A DNA stretch of 45,832 bases from Deltaproteobacteria bacterium (GTDB taxonomy: Bacteria > Desulfobacterota > DSM-4660 > Desulfatiglandales > HGW-15): NCBI GenBank assembly GCA_019310525.1, contig JAFDEE010000038.1, forward strand, positions 1-45,832. The letters run 5' to 3'. Shown here one piece after another: positions 28,177 through 35,362 of the stretch (its first letter is position 1; each line of letters begins with the position of its first letter). The position numbers and the translations under genes were made by a program. The notes under the pieces were generated by a model, which was given only the letters and a program-made list of their open reading frames with translations, was not told where the DNA came from and did no database searches.

Positions 28177-29154
28177 CTAGAGAGATATCCCGTTCGCCCG
28201 AGCTGCATCCATCATGTGTCTGAGATAAATCTTTGCCCACTCCGGGTTTTCTCCCAGTCCTTGGATGACGCAGGTCACTCGGATGCCTTCCCTCTCAAAA
28301 ACGCTCTTCCAGGAGTCCTCTTCGCTTCCTGCCATATCGTTCCTGGCATGATCTCCGGCCACGACCATGAAAGGCTTGAGGATCACCTTCCTTATCCCGG
28401 CGTGTTTCAAGGAAAAGAGGACATCTTCCCTGGAAGGGAAACCTTCCACCGTCCCCACGAAGATCCCGACACCGGGGTAGGTCTTTCGCATGACCTTCTG
28501 GAATTCTGCATAGACACCGGTGCTGTATGTCTCGTTCCCGTGACCCATATAGACGAGGGCGGCTCCCCTCTCCTTCGCCATTTCCACGTCGGCCCGAAGG
28601 GCCTTTGCCGCCTCCGCCATGTCCTCATGGTAGTCGGGTTCCGGCCCGTTCTTGCCGAGGGCCGGTCTGCCCGCCACCAGCTTTTCAAAGGGCCTGTACT
28701 TGGCCTTGATGGTCCGGATGCTGTTCAGTCCTCTGAGGTAGGAACAGAGGTCGGTATACTCCTCCCCGTCGTATATATGGGTCGACTGGACGATGATGGT
28801 TCGATAGCCTTCGTCCTGCAGTTCGGCGATGGCGGCCAGGGGCCCCTTGACGAACAAGACATCCCTTGGGATATCCGGGTGTTTCCCGATGAACTGTTTG
28901 TCTTTCTGCCGCTCGTGCCAGATGTTACGGATTATGTTGGAGGTGAAGGCGAGCCTGACCTCCAAGCCGGGAAAGGCCTTTTGGATCTGTTCCCGGATGT
29001 TCAAGATGCCATTCAGGGCCGAGGGGTAACTCGTTCCGAATGCCGCGAGTACGACCGCCCTTTTGTCCTTTTGCCCGCCCATAGCGAAAGAAGGGACGGC
29101 CATGGTCAAAGAAAGCATACACACCAGCACCATTACCAACATCTGCCTTTTCAT
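28177..29154 (-). CDS. cbiK: Sirohydrochlorin cobaltochelatase, exported CbiK type
   Basis: CbiK inserts Co2+ into sirohydrochlorin at the start of the anaerobic cobalamin route. The 325-residue product has a signal peptide (hydrophobic residues about 5-20, cut after SFA). The chelatase fold follows: AVVLAAFGTSYPSALNGI, STHIYDGEEY, MGHGNETYS with His205, and FMVVAGDHARNDMAGSEEDS with His269, the expected metal-binding histidines. Desulfovibrio vulgaris has both a periplasmic and a cytoplasmic CbiK, and this matches the periplasmic form. It is the first gene of the operon, behind the riboswitch and terminator, with a strong ggaggaaaagga site. A cytosolic chelatase is not in the window, so how cobalt-sirohydrochlorin reaches the cytosol is open. 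Confidence 0.94.
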   Translation of the reverse strand: MKRQMLVMVLVCMLSLTMAVPSFAMGGQKDKRAVVLAAFGTSYPSALNGILNIREQIQKAFPGLEVRLAFTSNIIRNIWHERQKDKQFIGKHPDIPRDVLFVKGPLAAIAELQDEGYRTIIVQSTHIYDGEEYTDLCSYLRGLNSIRTIKAKYRPFEKLVAGRPALGKNGPEPDYHEDMAEAAKALRADVEMAKERGAALVYMGHGNETYSTGVYAEFQKVMRKTYPGVGIFVGTVEGFPSREDVLFSLKHAGIRKVILKPFMVVAGDHARNDMAGSEEDSWKSVFEREGIRVTCVIQGLGENPEWAKIYLRHMMDAARANGISL

Positions 29155-29380
29155 TCCTTTTCCTCCTTGTTTTTTTGCCCTGGAATCCGGTGCGGGCCCC
29201 CTCGCATCATTCGTCCCTGCCCTGAGTGTGGCAGAAGAGGTCTTGGGATCGAATTCTTATCAGGATTATCTTCCTGGATCGGGCCAAGTTCCTTCCGCCG
29301 TTTCCGGACCGCTGCGGCCTTCGGGGAGGAATCGCGCCCCTTTCCTGCTTCAATACTCTCACCAGGCGGCCGGTTCCCCC
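29155..29380 (-). other. Leader between attenuator and cbiK
   Basis: About 226 bases of untranslated leader separate the riboswitch terminator from the cbiK ATG. I find no supportable small gene. Apart from the cbiK ribosome-binding site next to 29155, no further regulatory element is evident. Confidence 0.5.
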
Positions 29381-29418
29381 AAAAAAAATCCCCGGATCGA
29401 ATGAATCCGATCCGGGGA
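29381..29418 (-). terminator. Intrinsic terminator of the cobalamin riboswitch (cbiK operon)
   Basis: On the minus strand an 11-bp perfect stem (tccccggatcg with cgatccgggga, loop of 8) is followed by eight T. It lies about 60 nt downstream of the aptamer and before cbiK. This indicates transcription attenuation: bound cobalamin would favour termination and shut off the whole operon. Confidence 0.88.
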
Positions 29419-29480
29419 TTTCCCTCTTTTATCCTCGAGATCCTTACAGCCGCGCCTCTTGTCCACGAAGGTCACGGTCC

Positions 29481-29677
29481 ACATCCAGGCAGGTCTTCTG
29501 ACTCTCGGATCATCCTACTTGCCGCGCCTTCCCATCAACCGCCCCGGGCATCTCCCAGAATGGCCGGGCGGATCAAGACAGTGGCACTTATGCGGCTTTC
29601 GTCCCCGATTACAGCGGCGGGCCCGCCCCCGATTCTCACGGGGTTCCCTGTTAGGCTCATAATGAGCACCTGAATGT
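29481..29677 (-). promoter_or_regulatory. Cobalamin riboswitch controlling the cbiK-cobJ operon
   Basis: The minus strand carries the class RF00174 consensus pieces in order: aacagggaaccccgtgagaa, ggcgggcccgccgctgt, agtgccactg, gggaaggcgcgg and gagtcagaagacctgcc. Closing stem P1 pairs acattcagg (5' end) with cctggatgt (3' end), which defines the 197-nt span. It lies upstream of cbiK with an intrinsic terminator in between. Coverage of synthesis and uptake genes fits feedback control by adenosylcobalamin. Confidence 0.95.
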
Positions 29678-29774
29678 ATTTTTCTCTATAACAAGAAACC
29701 CCGGTCGAAATCAATTGAATTCTGACGGCTTCGTGAAAAGCCCGAAGGTCCGCCCTGGATGGTCCCATCACCCC

Positions 29775-30836
29775 CTATTCTTCCTTTTCGGACACCCCGG
29801 CCTCCTTAAAGGTGGCCATCTCGGAGAGAATTTTCGCCGCGGCCTCAATGATGAAAAAGGCCAGTACCGCTCCCGTCCCCTCTCCCAGGCGCATGTTCAG
29901 GTCCAGGATGGGCTCAAGGTTGAGGTGGGTCATCATGGCCCGGTGACCCGGTTCCGTGGATACATGCCCCGCGAACATGTACCGGCTGACACCCGGAGCC
30001 AGGGCTGCGGCCACCAGGGCTGCGGCCCCGGAAATAAACCCGTCCACCACGACGGGTATGCCGCTGGCAGCCGCTCCCAGCATAACCCCGGCAAGGCCTG
30101 CAATCTCGAACCCTCCCACTTTGCAGAGCACATCGATCGGGTCTTTAGGGTCGGGACGGTTCAAGGAGATAGCCTTTTCGATCACCCTGATCTTATGCTC
30201 GAGGCGCTTCTCATCGATGCCCGTTCCCCTGCCGGTGACCTCCCTTACCGGCTTGCCGGTTATCACCGAGCAGACGGCGGCGCTCGGGGTGGTATTACAG
30301 ATCCCCATGTCCCCCGCGGCCACGATGTCAAGGCCTCTTTTCACCTCGGCCTCCAGGACCTCGATCCCGGTCTCCAGGGCCGCCAGGGCCTGCCCCTTGG
30401 TCATGGCCGGTCCCAGGGCCATGTTTTTCGTGCCCCTGTCGATCCTTCTGGACAGGAGCGCGGGGTGGGGCGGGATATCCGTGGCAACCCCCATGTCCAC
30501 GACCACGACCCGGGCACCCGCATGGCGGGAAAGGACGTTGATACCGGCACCACCATTAAGGAAATTGAGCACCATCTGGGCCGTGACCTCCTGGGGCCAT
30601 TCAACGATATTCTCCTCGATCACACCATGATCGCCTGCCATGACAATGACGGCCTTCTCTCTTATTACCGGCCGCTCCCTCCCCTGGATGCCGGCCAACC
30701 TGATGGAAATCTCCTCCAGCCTTCCCAGGCTTCCCTGGGGCTTAGTGAGTTGGTCCTGACGAATCCTGGCCCTTTCCATGGCCTCCCGGCTGGGTTCCTT
30801 GATGCTCGAGATGGTTCTGTCCAATTTGTCGGCCAT
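29775..30836 (-). CDS. cobT: Nicotinate-nucleotide-dimethylbenzimidazole phosphoribosyltransferase
   Basis: CobT transfers phosphoribose from nicotinate mononucleotide to a lower-ligand base, giving alpha-ribazole phosphate for the nucleotide loop of cobalamin. The 353-residue chain shows LTKPQGSLGRLEEISIRLAG, VMAGDHGV, GDMGICNTTPSAAV, and RLGEGTGAVLAF, which holds the catalytic Glu319 (Glu317 in Salmonella). The ATG at 30836 has a gggagga site 7 nt upstream; a longer frame to 30896 is unlikely. It has its own riboswitch and terminator and so is a separate unit from the cbi operon. No bluB or bza gene for making the base is in the window. Confidence 0.96.
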   Translation of the reverse strand: MADKLDRTISSIKEPSREAMERARIRQDQLTKPQGSLGRLEEISIRLAGIQGRERPVIREKAVIVMAGDHGVIEENIVEWPQEVTAQMVLNFLNGGAGINVLSRHAGARVVVVDMGVATDIPPHPALLSRRIDRGTKNMALGPAMTKGQALAALETGIEVLEAEVKRGLDIVAAGDMGICNTTPSAAVCSVITGKPVREVTGRGTGIDEKRLEHKIRVIEKAISLNRPDPKDPIDVLCKVGGFEIAGLAGVMLGAAASGIPVVVDGFISGAAALVAAALAPGVSRYMFAGHVSTEPGHRAMMTHLNLEPILDLNMRLGEGTGAVLAFFIIEAAAKILSEMATFKEAGVSEKEE

Positions 30837-30920
30837 TTTTCTTCTTCCTCCCTTTTTCGTTTTTTTCCTCCCGTCTTCTGCGGGTGATCCCTGCAACCTT
30901 TGAATCCTTGGGCCCTAATG

Positions 30921-30962
30921 AAAAAAAGGGCCCTGGCACATCCTGTGATGAGCCGGAGCCCT
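30921..30962 (-). terminator. Intrinsic terminator of the cobT riboswitch
   Basis: On the minus strand agggctccggc pairs with gccagggccct (11-bp stem with one mismatch and one G-T pair, loop of 14), followed by seven T. It lies between the second aptamer and cobT. The layout copies that of the cbiK unit and implies cobalamin-dependent transcription termination. Confidence 0.82.
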
Positions 30963-30987
30963 TTACCATCGAGTTCCGAGCAGAAAA

Positions 30988-31323
30988 GGCGCCAATAGGT
31001 CTTCTGGCTCTCCCCCCCTTTCGGCGGCCTTCCCATTCCCCTAAAGAGAAACAGTGACTCACAAGGCCGAAAGGGTTCCCCACATCTCCCTTCGGAACCT
31101 TGAAACCTTTGAAAAACGCCCCCTTTTGCTCAATTTCTGCGCCTGCCTGTGCCGGGCCTATCTGCCATTCCAAGGGGCAGGCAGGCACGGCAGACAGGTC
31201 AGACTCAAAATTGAACGTTTTTCAAAGGTCTCACCTTCAGAAAAACGCCCCTTTTTGGAGTGGGGAGGGATCACAGCGGCGGGACCGCGACGGATTCGCA
31301 CCGTCTTCCCTTACATTGGCACC
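30988..31323 (-). promoter_or_regulatory. Cobalamin riboswitch of cobT, interrupted by a mobile element
   Basis: Minus-strand consensus pieces are aagggaagacggtgcgaatc, ggtcccgccgctgtga, gtgagtcactg, gggaaggccgcc and gagccagaagacct. P1 pairs ggtgccaat with attggcgcc over 9 bp (one G-T), fixing the outer limits. Between the ccgctgtga and gtcactg pieces lies a 131-bp element with a 5-bp target duplication (31102-31232). Removing the element and one duplicate leaves 200 nt, almost the length of the intact riboswitch at 29481-29677 (197 nt). The insertion is in a peripheral variable stem, so the core may still fold. The consensus gccactg reads gtcactg here. Confidence 0.88.
31102..31232 (-). mobile_element. 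MITE-like element, copy A, inside the cobT riboswitch
   Basis: The ends are gaaacctttgaaaaacg on the plus strand and, inverted, cgtttttcaaaggtctc. The perfect 5-bp duplication acctt flanks it (31097-31101 and 31233-31237). Internally it holds a GC-rich hairpin module (tgcctgcctgccccttgg type) shared with copy E, but lacks the gaaaattttaacc module of copies C-E. There is no coding capacity. The flanking bases 31233-31258 (accttcagaaaaacgcccc) look like a decayed end of the same family, so this may be a second hit at an older insertion. Confidence 0.87.
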
Positions 31324-31408
31324 TTGTCACCCTTCTTTTGCCGAAATTTCCTACCAGGAGGGGATGGGATTGTCAACAGCTATTTCCCACCCCGGGTCTT
31401 GGCCGATA

Positions 31409-31553
31409 GGGCGTTTTTCAAAGGCCTCAAAGCGTGAAGAAGGGTACCCATGATCTCCCATTCATGATATATACCTAAATTGAACGTCTTTCAAAGGTCT
31501 CATAGCATATGTATATTTTTCAAATCATCAAATTTTGAAACGCTCAATTTAGG
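31409..31553. repeat. Decayed ends of the MITE-like family
   Basis: A right-type end (gggcgtttttcaaaggcctc) lies at 31409-31428. A reversed left-type end (gaacgtctttcaaaggtctc) lies at 31482-31501. A degenerate left-type end (ttttgaaacgctcaatttag) lies at 31533-31552. The segments 31474-31495 and 31533-31553 form a palindrome of about 20 bp. No 5-bp duplications could be matched, so these look like remnants or rearranged copies upstream of the UPF0173 gene and the cobT unit. Confidence 0.6.
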
Positions 31554-31688
31554 ATATAATCAAAGTGCTTTCTTTCATCTCCAGTGGGTCATCCCTGGGA
31601 AGGTCGGCACTTCATTTTTTATCGGACCCGGGCCGGAAGAATCTACTGCCCGGAGCGGACAAAACCAGAAGATTGAAAGGAGCGTCAC

Positions 31689-32372
31689 ATGGGAATCCAA
31701 CTGACCTGGTACGGACATGCCTGCTTCCTGGTTGAGACCGATGAAGCCCATCTTCTCATCGATCCTTTCCTTTCCGGAAATCCCACCGCCCCCATCGGTC
31801 CCGAGGAGATCCAGGCGGACTATGTTCTTGTATCCCACGGCCACGGGGACCACCTTGGGGATACCGTGGACATCGCCAGGCGAACCGGAGCTACGGTCAT
31901 CTCCAATTTCGAGATTCACAACTGGCTTATCGGACAGGGGCTCGAAAAGGTCCATCCCCAGCATATCGGCGGCGGTTTTGATTATCCTTGGGGCCGGGTC
32001 AAATTGACCATCGCTCACCACGGCTCGGGACTCCCGGATGGAAGTTACGGGGGGAACCCATGTGGTTTTCTCCTCTATATCCAGGGGAAAAAGATCTACC
32101 ATGCCTGCGATACAGGTCTCTTCTACGACATGAAGCTTATCGGTGAGGAGGGAATCGACCTGGCTATCCTGCCCATAGGAGACAACTTCACCATGGGCCC
32201 TGAAGATGCGCTTCGGGCCGTAAAACTGATCCAGCCGAAACAGGTCATCCCCATCCATTACAACACCTTCGACGTGATTCGGCAGGATCCCCAGGCCTGG
32301 AAAGAGAAGACAGAGAAGGAGACGGGCATACCCGTAACAGTGATGAACCCGGGAGAGCGGATCCGGCTTTGA
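31689..32372 (+). CDS. Metallo-beta-lactamase-fold hydrolase, UPF0173 family
   Basis: The 227-residue cytosolic protein belongs to UPF0173. Marks are LTWYGHACFLVETDEAHLLI, the metal-binding HxHxDH-type motif in SHGHGDHLGD, TIAHHGSGLPDG, ACDTGLFYDMKLIG, and PIGDNFTMGPEDAL. It ends with VIPIHYNTFDVI. The family is predicted to bind two metal ions and hydrolyse an unknown ester or lactone. Substrate and pathway are not known. An aaggag site lies 7 nt before the ATG. The gene stands alone, downstream of repeat debris and divergent from the cobT unit. Confidence 0.92.
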   Translation: MGIQLTWYGHACFLVETDEAHLLIDPFLSGNPTAPIGPEEIQADYVLVSHGHGDHLGDTVDIARRTGATVISNFEIHNWLIGQGLEKVHPQHIGGGFDYPWGRVKLTIAHHGSGLPDGSYGGNPCGFLLYIQGKKIYHACDTGLFYDMKLIGEEGIDLAILPIGDNFTMGPEDALRAVKLIQPKQVIPIHYNTFDVIRQDPQAWKEKTEKETGIPVTVMNPGERIRL

Positions 32373-32633
32373 GCCTCCCTTTCCCATTCCGGCGATTTCC
32401 AAAAGCCGCCTGCGCTCTGAATTTATCTGCTTCCGGATGGAGTGCGGATTCCTTACGGGCTCATATCTTCTGCAGGACGAATTCTGCTTACTCTTCTCCC
32501 GGGAGGTCCCTAGAGCAAAAACGGTAAAGGCGGCGGATCGGGTATTCCGATCCCTTTCAATTTCCTGAATCTTACGAGGGTCGGGCTTACCGAATATGCA
32601 AGATTCACAAGCATTCCCTATTTAAGGAGAGAC

Positions 32634-32984
32634 ATGAAGCTCCTATCCATCCTGCTGATCGTTGCGGTTTCAGTGCTGAACGTCACTCTCAACCTCATGC
32701 TCAAGAAAACGGCCGGCGGTGGGGGCGATCTCCTGCAGGTCCTGCTCTCCAACCGGTTTCTCGGGTGCCTGCTCATCGGGCTTCTCTCCTTCGCCTGTCT
32801 CTTCGCCCTTTACTCCACAGGGATAAACCTCTCACGTGGTATACTGATGATGGGGGCGATTTCGATCCTGGGCGGAAGCCTTTACGGGGTGGTCGTCTAC
32901 CGGGAAAACCTGCATCCGAGCGAATGGGGCATCTTTTTACTTCTTGCTCTCTTGATCATATACCGGTGGTTTTCCAAAGGATGA
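32634..32984 (+). CDS. Small four-helix membrane protein (SMR/EamA-like)
   Basis: A 116-residue inner-membrane protein with four hydrophobic segments (about residues 3-22, 42-63, 68-90, 96-113). It resembles the small multidrug resistance / EmrE-like half of DMT transporters: LYSTGINLSRGILMMGAISI in the middle helices and YGVVVYRENLHPSEWGIFLL near the end. It lacks the Glu expected in helix 1 of classical SMR pumps (helix 1 reads ILLIVAVSVLNVTLNLMLKK), so drug efflux is doubtful. Lipid-linked sugar flippases also use such small subunits. A taaggagag site precedes the ATG. Confidence 0.78.
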   Translation: MKLLSILLIVAVSVLNVTLNLMLKKTAGGGGDLLQVLLSNRFLGCLLIGLLSFACLFALYSTGINLSRGILMMGAISILGGSLYGVVVYRENLHPSEWGIFLLLALLIIYRWFSKG

Positions 32985-33069
32985 CACTTTTGTTTCTACC
33001 CAGGGAAACCTCATCCCCGTGGATCATGCAATCCCAGGGGCCTTCGAAAAAAACTGACCTAGATTTCAC

Positions 33070-34182
33070 ATGAATTTAATCAGCAACTGGTTCAAACATC
33101 ACTTCTCGGATCCCCAGGTGGTCATCCTGGCACTCATGCTCGCGATCGGCGCCGCAGGCGTCCTGATGCTCGGGGACATTCTCGCACCGGTGCTCGCCAG
33201 CCTCATCATGGCCTACCTCTTGGAAGGCCTGGTGGATTTCCTGGAGCGGCGCAGGATCCCTCGATTGCTTGCAGTGGTTTTCGTGTTTCTGCTCTTCACC
33301 GGATTTCTTCTCTTCTTGCTGCTCGGCCTGTTCCCTCTCCTCTGGAGACAGATCGGGCAACTGGTCCATGAACTTCCCAACATGATTTCCTGGGTTCAAC
33401 GGGAATTGATGCACCTGCCTGAACGCTTTCCCGGTTTCATATCCGAGCGGCAGGTCCTGGACCTGATCGCCGCCCTCCGCTCCGAATTAAGCTTTCTCGG
33501 CCAGAAGGTCCTCTCTTACTCCCTGGCCTCCGCACGGAGCCTCTTTACAATACTCGTTTATCTTTTCCTCGTTCCGCTCATGGTGTTTTTCTTCTTGAAA
33601 GACAAGAAACGCATCCTGGAATGGATCGGGGGTTTTCTTCCCAAAGAAAGGGGGATGGTTTCTGAAATTTGGCACGAAGTGGACACCCAGATTGGAAACT
33701 ATGTGCGGGGGAAATGCTGGGAGATCCTCATCGTTTGGTCGGCCAGTTTCTTGACCTTCACCCTTCTTAAACTGCAATACGCTATGCTCTTGAGTCTTTT
33801 TGTGGGCCTCTCCGTCCTCATTCCTTACTTCGGTGCCGTTTTCATGGTCCTTCCCGTGGCATCCATGGCTTACTTCCAATGGGGGTGGAGTTCTCAGTTC
33901 GCATACACGGTCCTGGCCTATACGGTGATCCAGATACTGGATGGAAACGTGCTCGTGGCCATCCTTTTCTCGGAGGTCGTCAATCTCCACCCCGTGGCGA
34001 TTATCGTGGCGGTCCTGGTTTTCGGCGGTACCATGGGTTTTTGGGGAGTATTTTTCGCCATTCCATTGGCCACCCTTGTCCAGGCCATTTTAAGGGCCTG
34101 GACAAGGAAAAGGAAAGGTCCTCAGGCCTCCCCGGACGCGATTTCAGAAAATCCCGAAGGTTTGGAAAAAGAAGAACCTTGA
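33070..34182 (+). CDS. AI-2E family transporter (PerM/YdiK-like permease)
   Basis: The 370-residue inner-membrane protein has the layout of the AI-2E family. Paired N-terminal helices (about residues 15-50) and helices near 58-90 are followed by an amphipathic extracytoplasmic stretch (about 100-150) and C-terminal helices (about 150-345). Family marks are LVPLMVFFFLKDKKRILEW, FLPKERGMVSEIWHEVDTQI, and GLSVLIPYFGAVFMVLPVAS. Members export autoinducer-2 or act as Na+(Li+)/H+ antiporters; most are uncharacterised. The charged tail (about 345-370) is cytosolic. Start by first ATG; the ribosome-binding site is weak. Confidence 0.9.
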   Translation: MNLISNWFKHHFSDPQVVILALMLAIGAAGVLMLGDILAPVLASLIMAYLLEGLVDFLERRRIPRLLAVVFVFLLFTGFLLFLLLGLFPLLWRQIGQLVHELPNMISWVQRELMHLPERFPGFISERQVLDLIAALRSELSFLGQKVLSYSLASARSLFTILVYLFLVPLMVFFFLKDKKRILEWIGGFLPKERGMVSEIWHEVDTQIGNYVRGKCWEILIVWSASFLTFTLLKLQYAMLLSLFVGLSVLIPYFGAVFMVLPVASMAYFQWGWSSQFAYTVLAYTVIQILDGNVLVAILFSEVVNLHPVAIIVAVLVFGGTMGFWGVFFAIPLATLVQAILRAWTRKRKGPQASPDAISENPEGLEKEEP

Positions 34183-34322
34183 CATTGCCAGGTTTCAACA
34201 AACTTCATGCCGCCACCGGGGACCCGGGGCTGGAGGGAGAGGCTGGCAGGCCGGGAAAAGCTAGAGGAAGGAAGCTGTCAGCAAAGCCCCTCAATCTTAG
34301 AAGGGAGTATTTCTTATACCAT

Positions 34323-34577
34323 GAGACCTTTGAAAAACGTTCAATTTTGTTCAAGATCAAGCCACCGGCCCGTAAGGCCTACGCCCCGGAGGGGAAGACG
34401 AAAATTTTAACCATCCCGCTTAGAATACCAAGCGGCAGGCACCATACATTGAAGTATTTCGAGGATTAAACCCTGAGCCTGACGCCGCTTGTCCGCCGGC
34501 TGTCTGGCGGGCTTGTCACGCCGTAGCCATAGCGAAGGCGGAAGATTGGGCAAAAGGGGGCGTTTTTCAAAGATCTC
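34323..34577 (+). mobile_element. MITE-like element, copy C, inserted at the menG start codon
   Basis: The 255-bp element begins gagacctttgaaaaacgttc and ends gggggcgtttttcaaagatc-tc. The perfect duplication accat flanks it (34318-34322 and 34578-34582); the second copy supplies the first two bases of the menG ATG. It contains the gaaaattttaacc/ggattaaa hairpin module with extra inserts and a GC-rich module (tgtccgccggctgtctggcg) shared with 5051-5071. Before insertion, the sequence aagggagtatttcttatacc would have led directly into ATG. The upstream duplicate now gives an ATG at 34321 opening a 29-codon frame to 34410. Confidence 0.9.
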
Positions 34578-34580
34578 ACC

Positions 34581-35327
34581 ATGACCATCATGAAAAAATA
34601 TCCTTCAGTAAAGGAAATGTCCGGAAGCCAGCAGGTCCAATGGGTCAAGGACATCTTCTCCACCGTCACCGGAAAGTACGATTTCCTCAACCACCTCCTC
34701 AGCCTTAGAAGGGATATCGCTTGGCGGCGGCGTTGCGTCGAGAAGATGAGATTTCCCATGACCCGGCGTCTCCTGGACGTGGCCACGGGTACAGGGGACC
34801 TGGCTATCGAGGCGGTGAGAAGGCACCCCGGAATCGAGGCGGTGGGACTGGATTTTGTACGGGAAATGCTGGAAGTGGGACGAAGAAAGGCGGAAATGAA
34901 GGGGTACGGGAGATGTATCCGTCTTCTGGAGGCCGACGCCCTCCAGATGCCTTTCCGGGACAACGCGTTTGACGTGGTAGCAGTGGCCTTCGGCATCCGG
35001 AACATCCCGGAGAAAATCCACGCCCTGAAGGAAATGCGCCGGGTCGTCGTCCCGGGAGGCCAGGTCCTGGTTCTGGAATTCACCCTCCCCAAGACCCCAT
35101 TCTTCAAGCCCCTATACCGCGTCTACCTCAACGCCCTCCTGCCTTTCCTGGCCCGTTTCTTCTCTCCCAACCCCGGCGCGTACACCTACCTGGCGGACTC
35201 GGTCATGAATTTTCCGGGGCCCGAGGCCTTCAAGGTCCTGATGAAGGAAGCGGGCCTTGTGAGGTTATCGGCCTATCCCCTCACCCTCGGGGTGACCTGG
35301 CTGTACCTGGGTCACAAACCCGGATGA
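34581..35327 (+). CDS. menG: Demethylmenaquinone / ubiquinone methyltransferase (MenG/UbiE)
   Basis: This SAM-dependent C-methyltransferase performs the last step of menaquinone synthesis, methylating demethylmenaquinone at the membrane surface. The 248-residue chain shows VTGKYDFLNHLLSLRRDIAW, SAM motif LLDVATGTGDLAIEA, GLDFVREMLEVGRRKAE, and AFGIRNIPEKIHALKEMRRV with the family end LGVTWLYLGHKPG. An anaerobe would use it for menaquinone. The ATG at 34581 follows a mobile element directly, and no Shine-Dalgarno is visible before it or before the ATG at 34590. An ATG at 34617 (MSGSQQ) has aaagga close upstream and would still keep the fold. The start is thus unsure. Confidence 0.93.
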   Translation: MTIMKKYPSVKEMSGSQQVQWVKDIFSTVTGKYDFLNHLLSLRRDIAWRRRCVEKMRFPMTRRLLDVATGTGDLAIEAVRRHPGIEAVGLDFVREMLEVGRRKAEMKGYGRCIRLLEADALQMPFRDNAFDVVAVAFGIRNIPEKIHALKEMRRVVVPGGQVLVLEFTLPKTPFFKPLYRVYLNALLPFLARFFSPNPGAYTYLADSVMNFPGPEAFKVLMKEAGLVRLSAYPLTLGVTWLYLGHKPG

Positions 35328-35362
35328 AAAGCGAGGGCGCAAAGCGTGTGAAGGTTCAGGCA

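Noticed and set aside
28216-30887. Long plus-strand reading frames opposite cbiK and cobT (up to about 485 codons)
   Set aside because: They are antisense to clearly recognised genes and to the riboswitch. They have no ribosome-binding sites or recognisable domains and are expected by chance in GC-rich coding DNA.
31097-31237. Concern that the acctt flanks of element A are just part of its own ends
   Set aside because: The flank does resemble the family end and may be an older copy. But removing exactly element plus one acctt gives a riboswitch of normal length, and three other copies show 5-bp flanks unrelated to the end sequence.
34321-34410. 29-codon frame inside element C
   Set aside because: It is created by the duplicated ATG and ends in the element. 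I treat it as a by-product relevant to menG translation, not as a gene.
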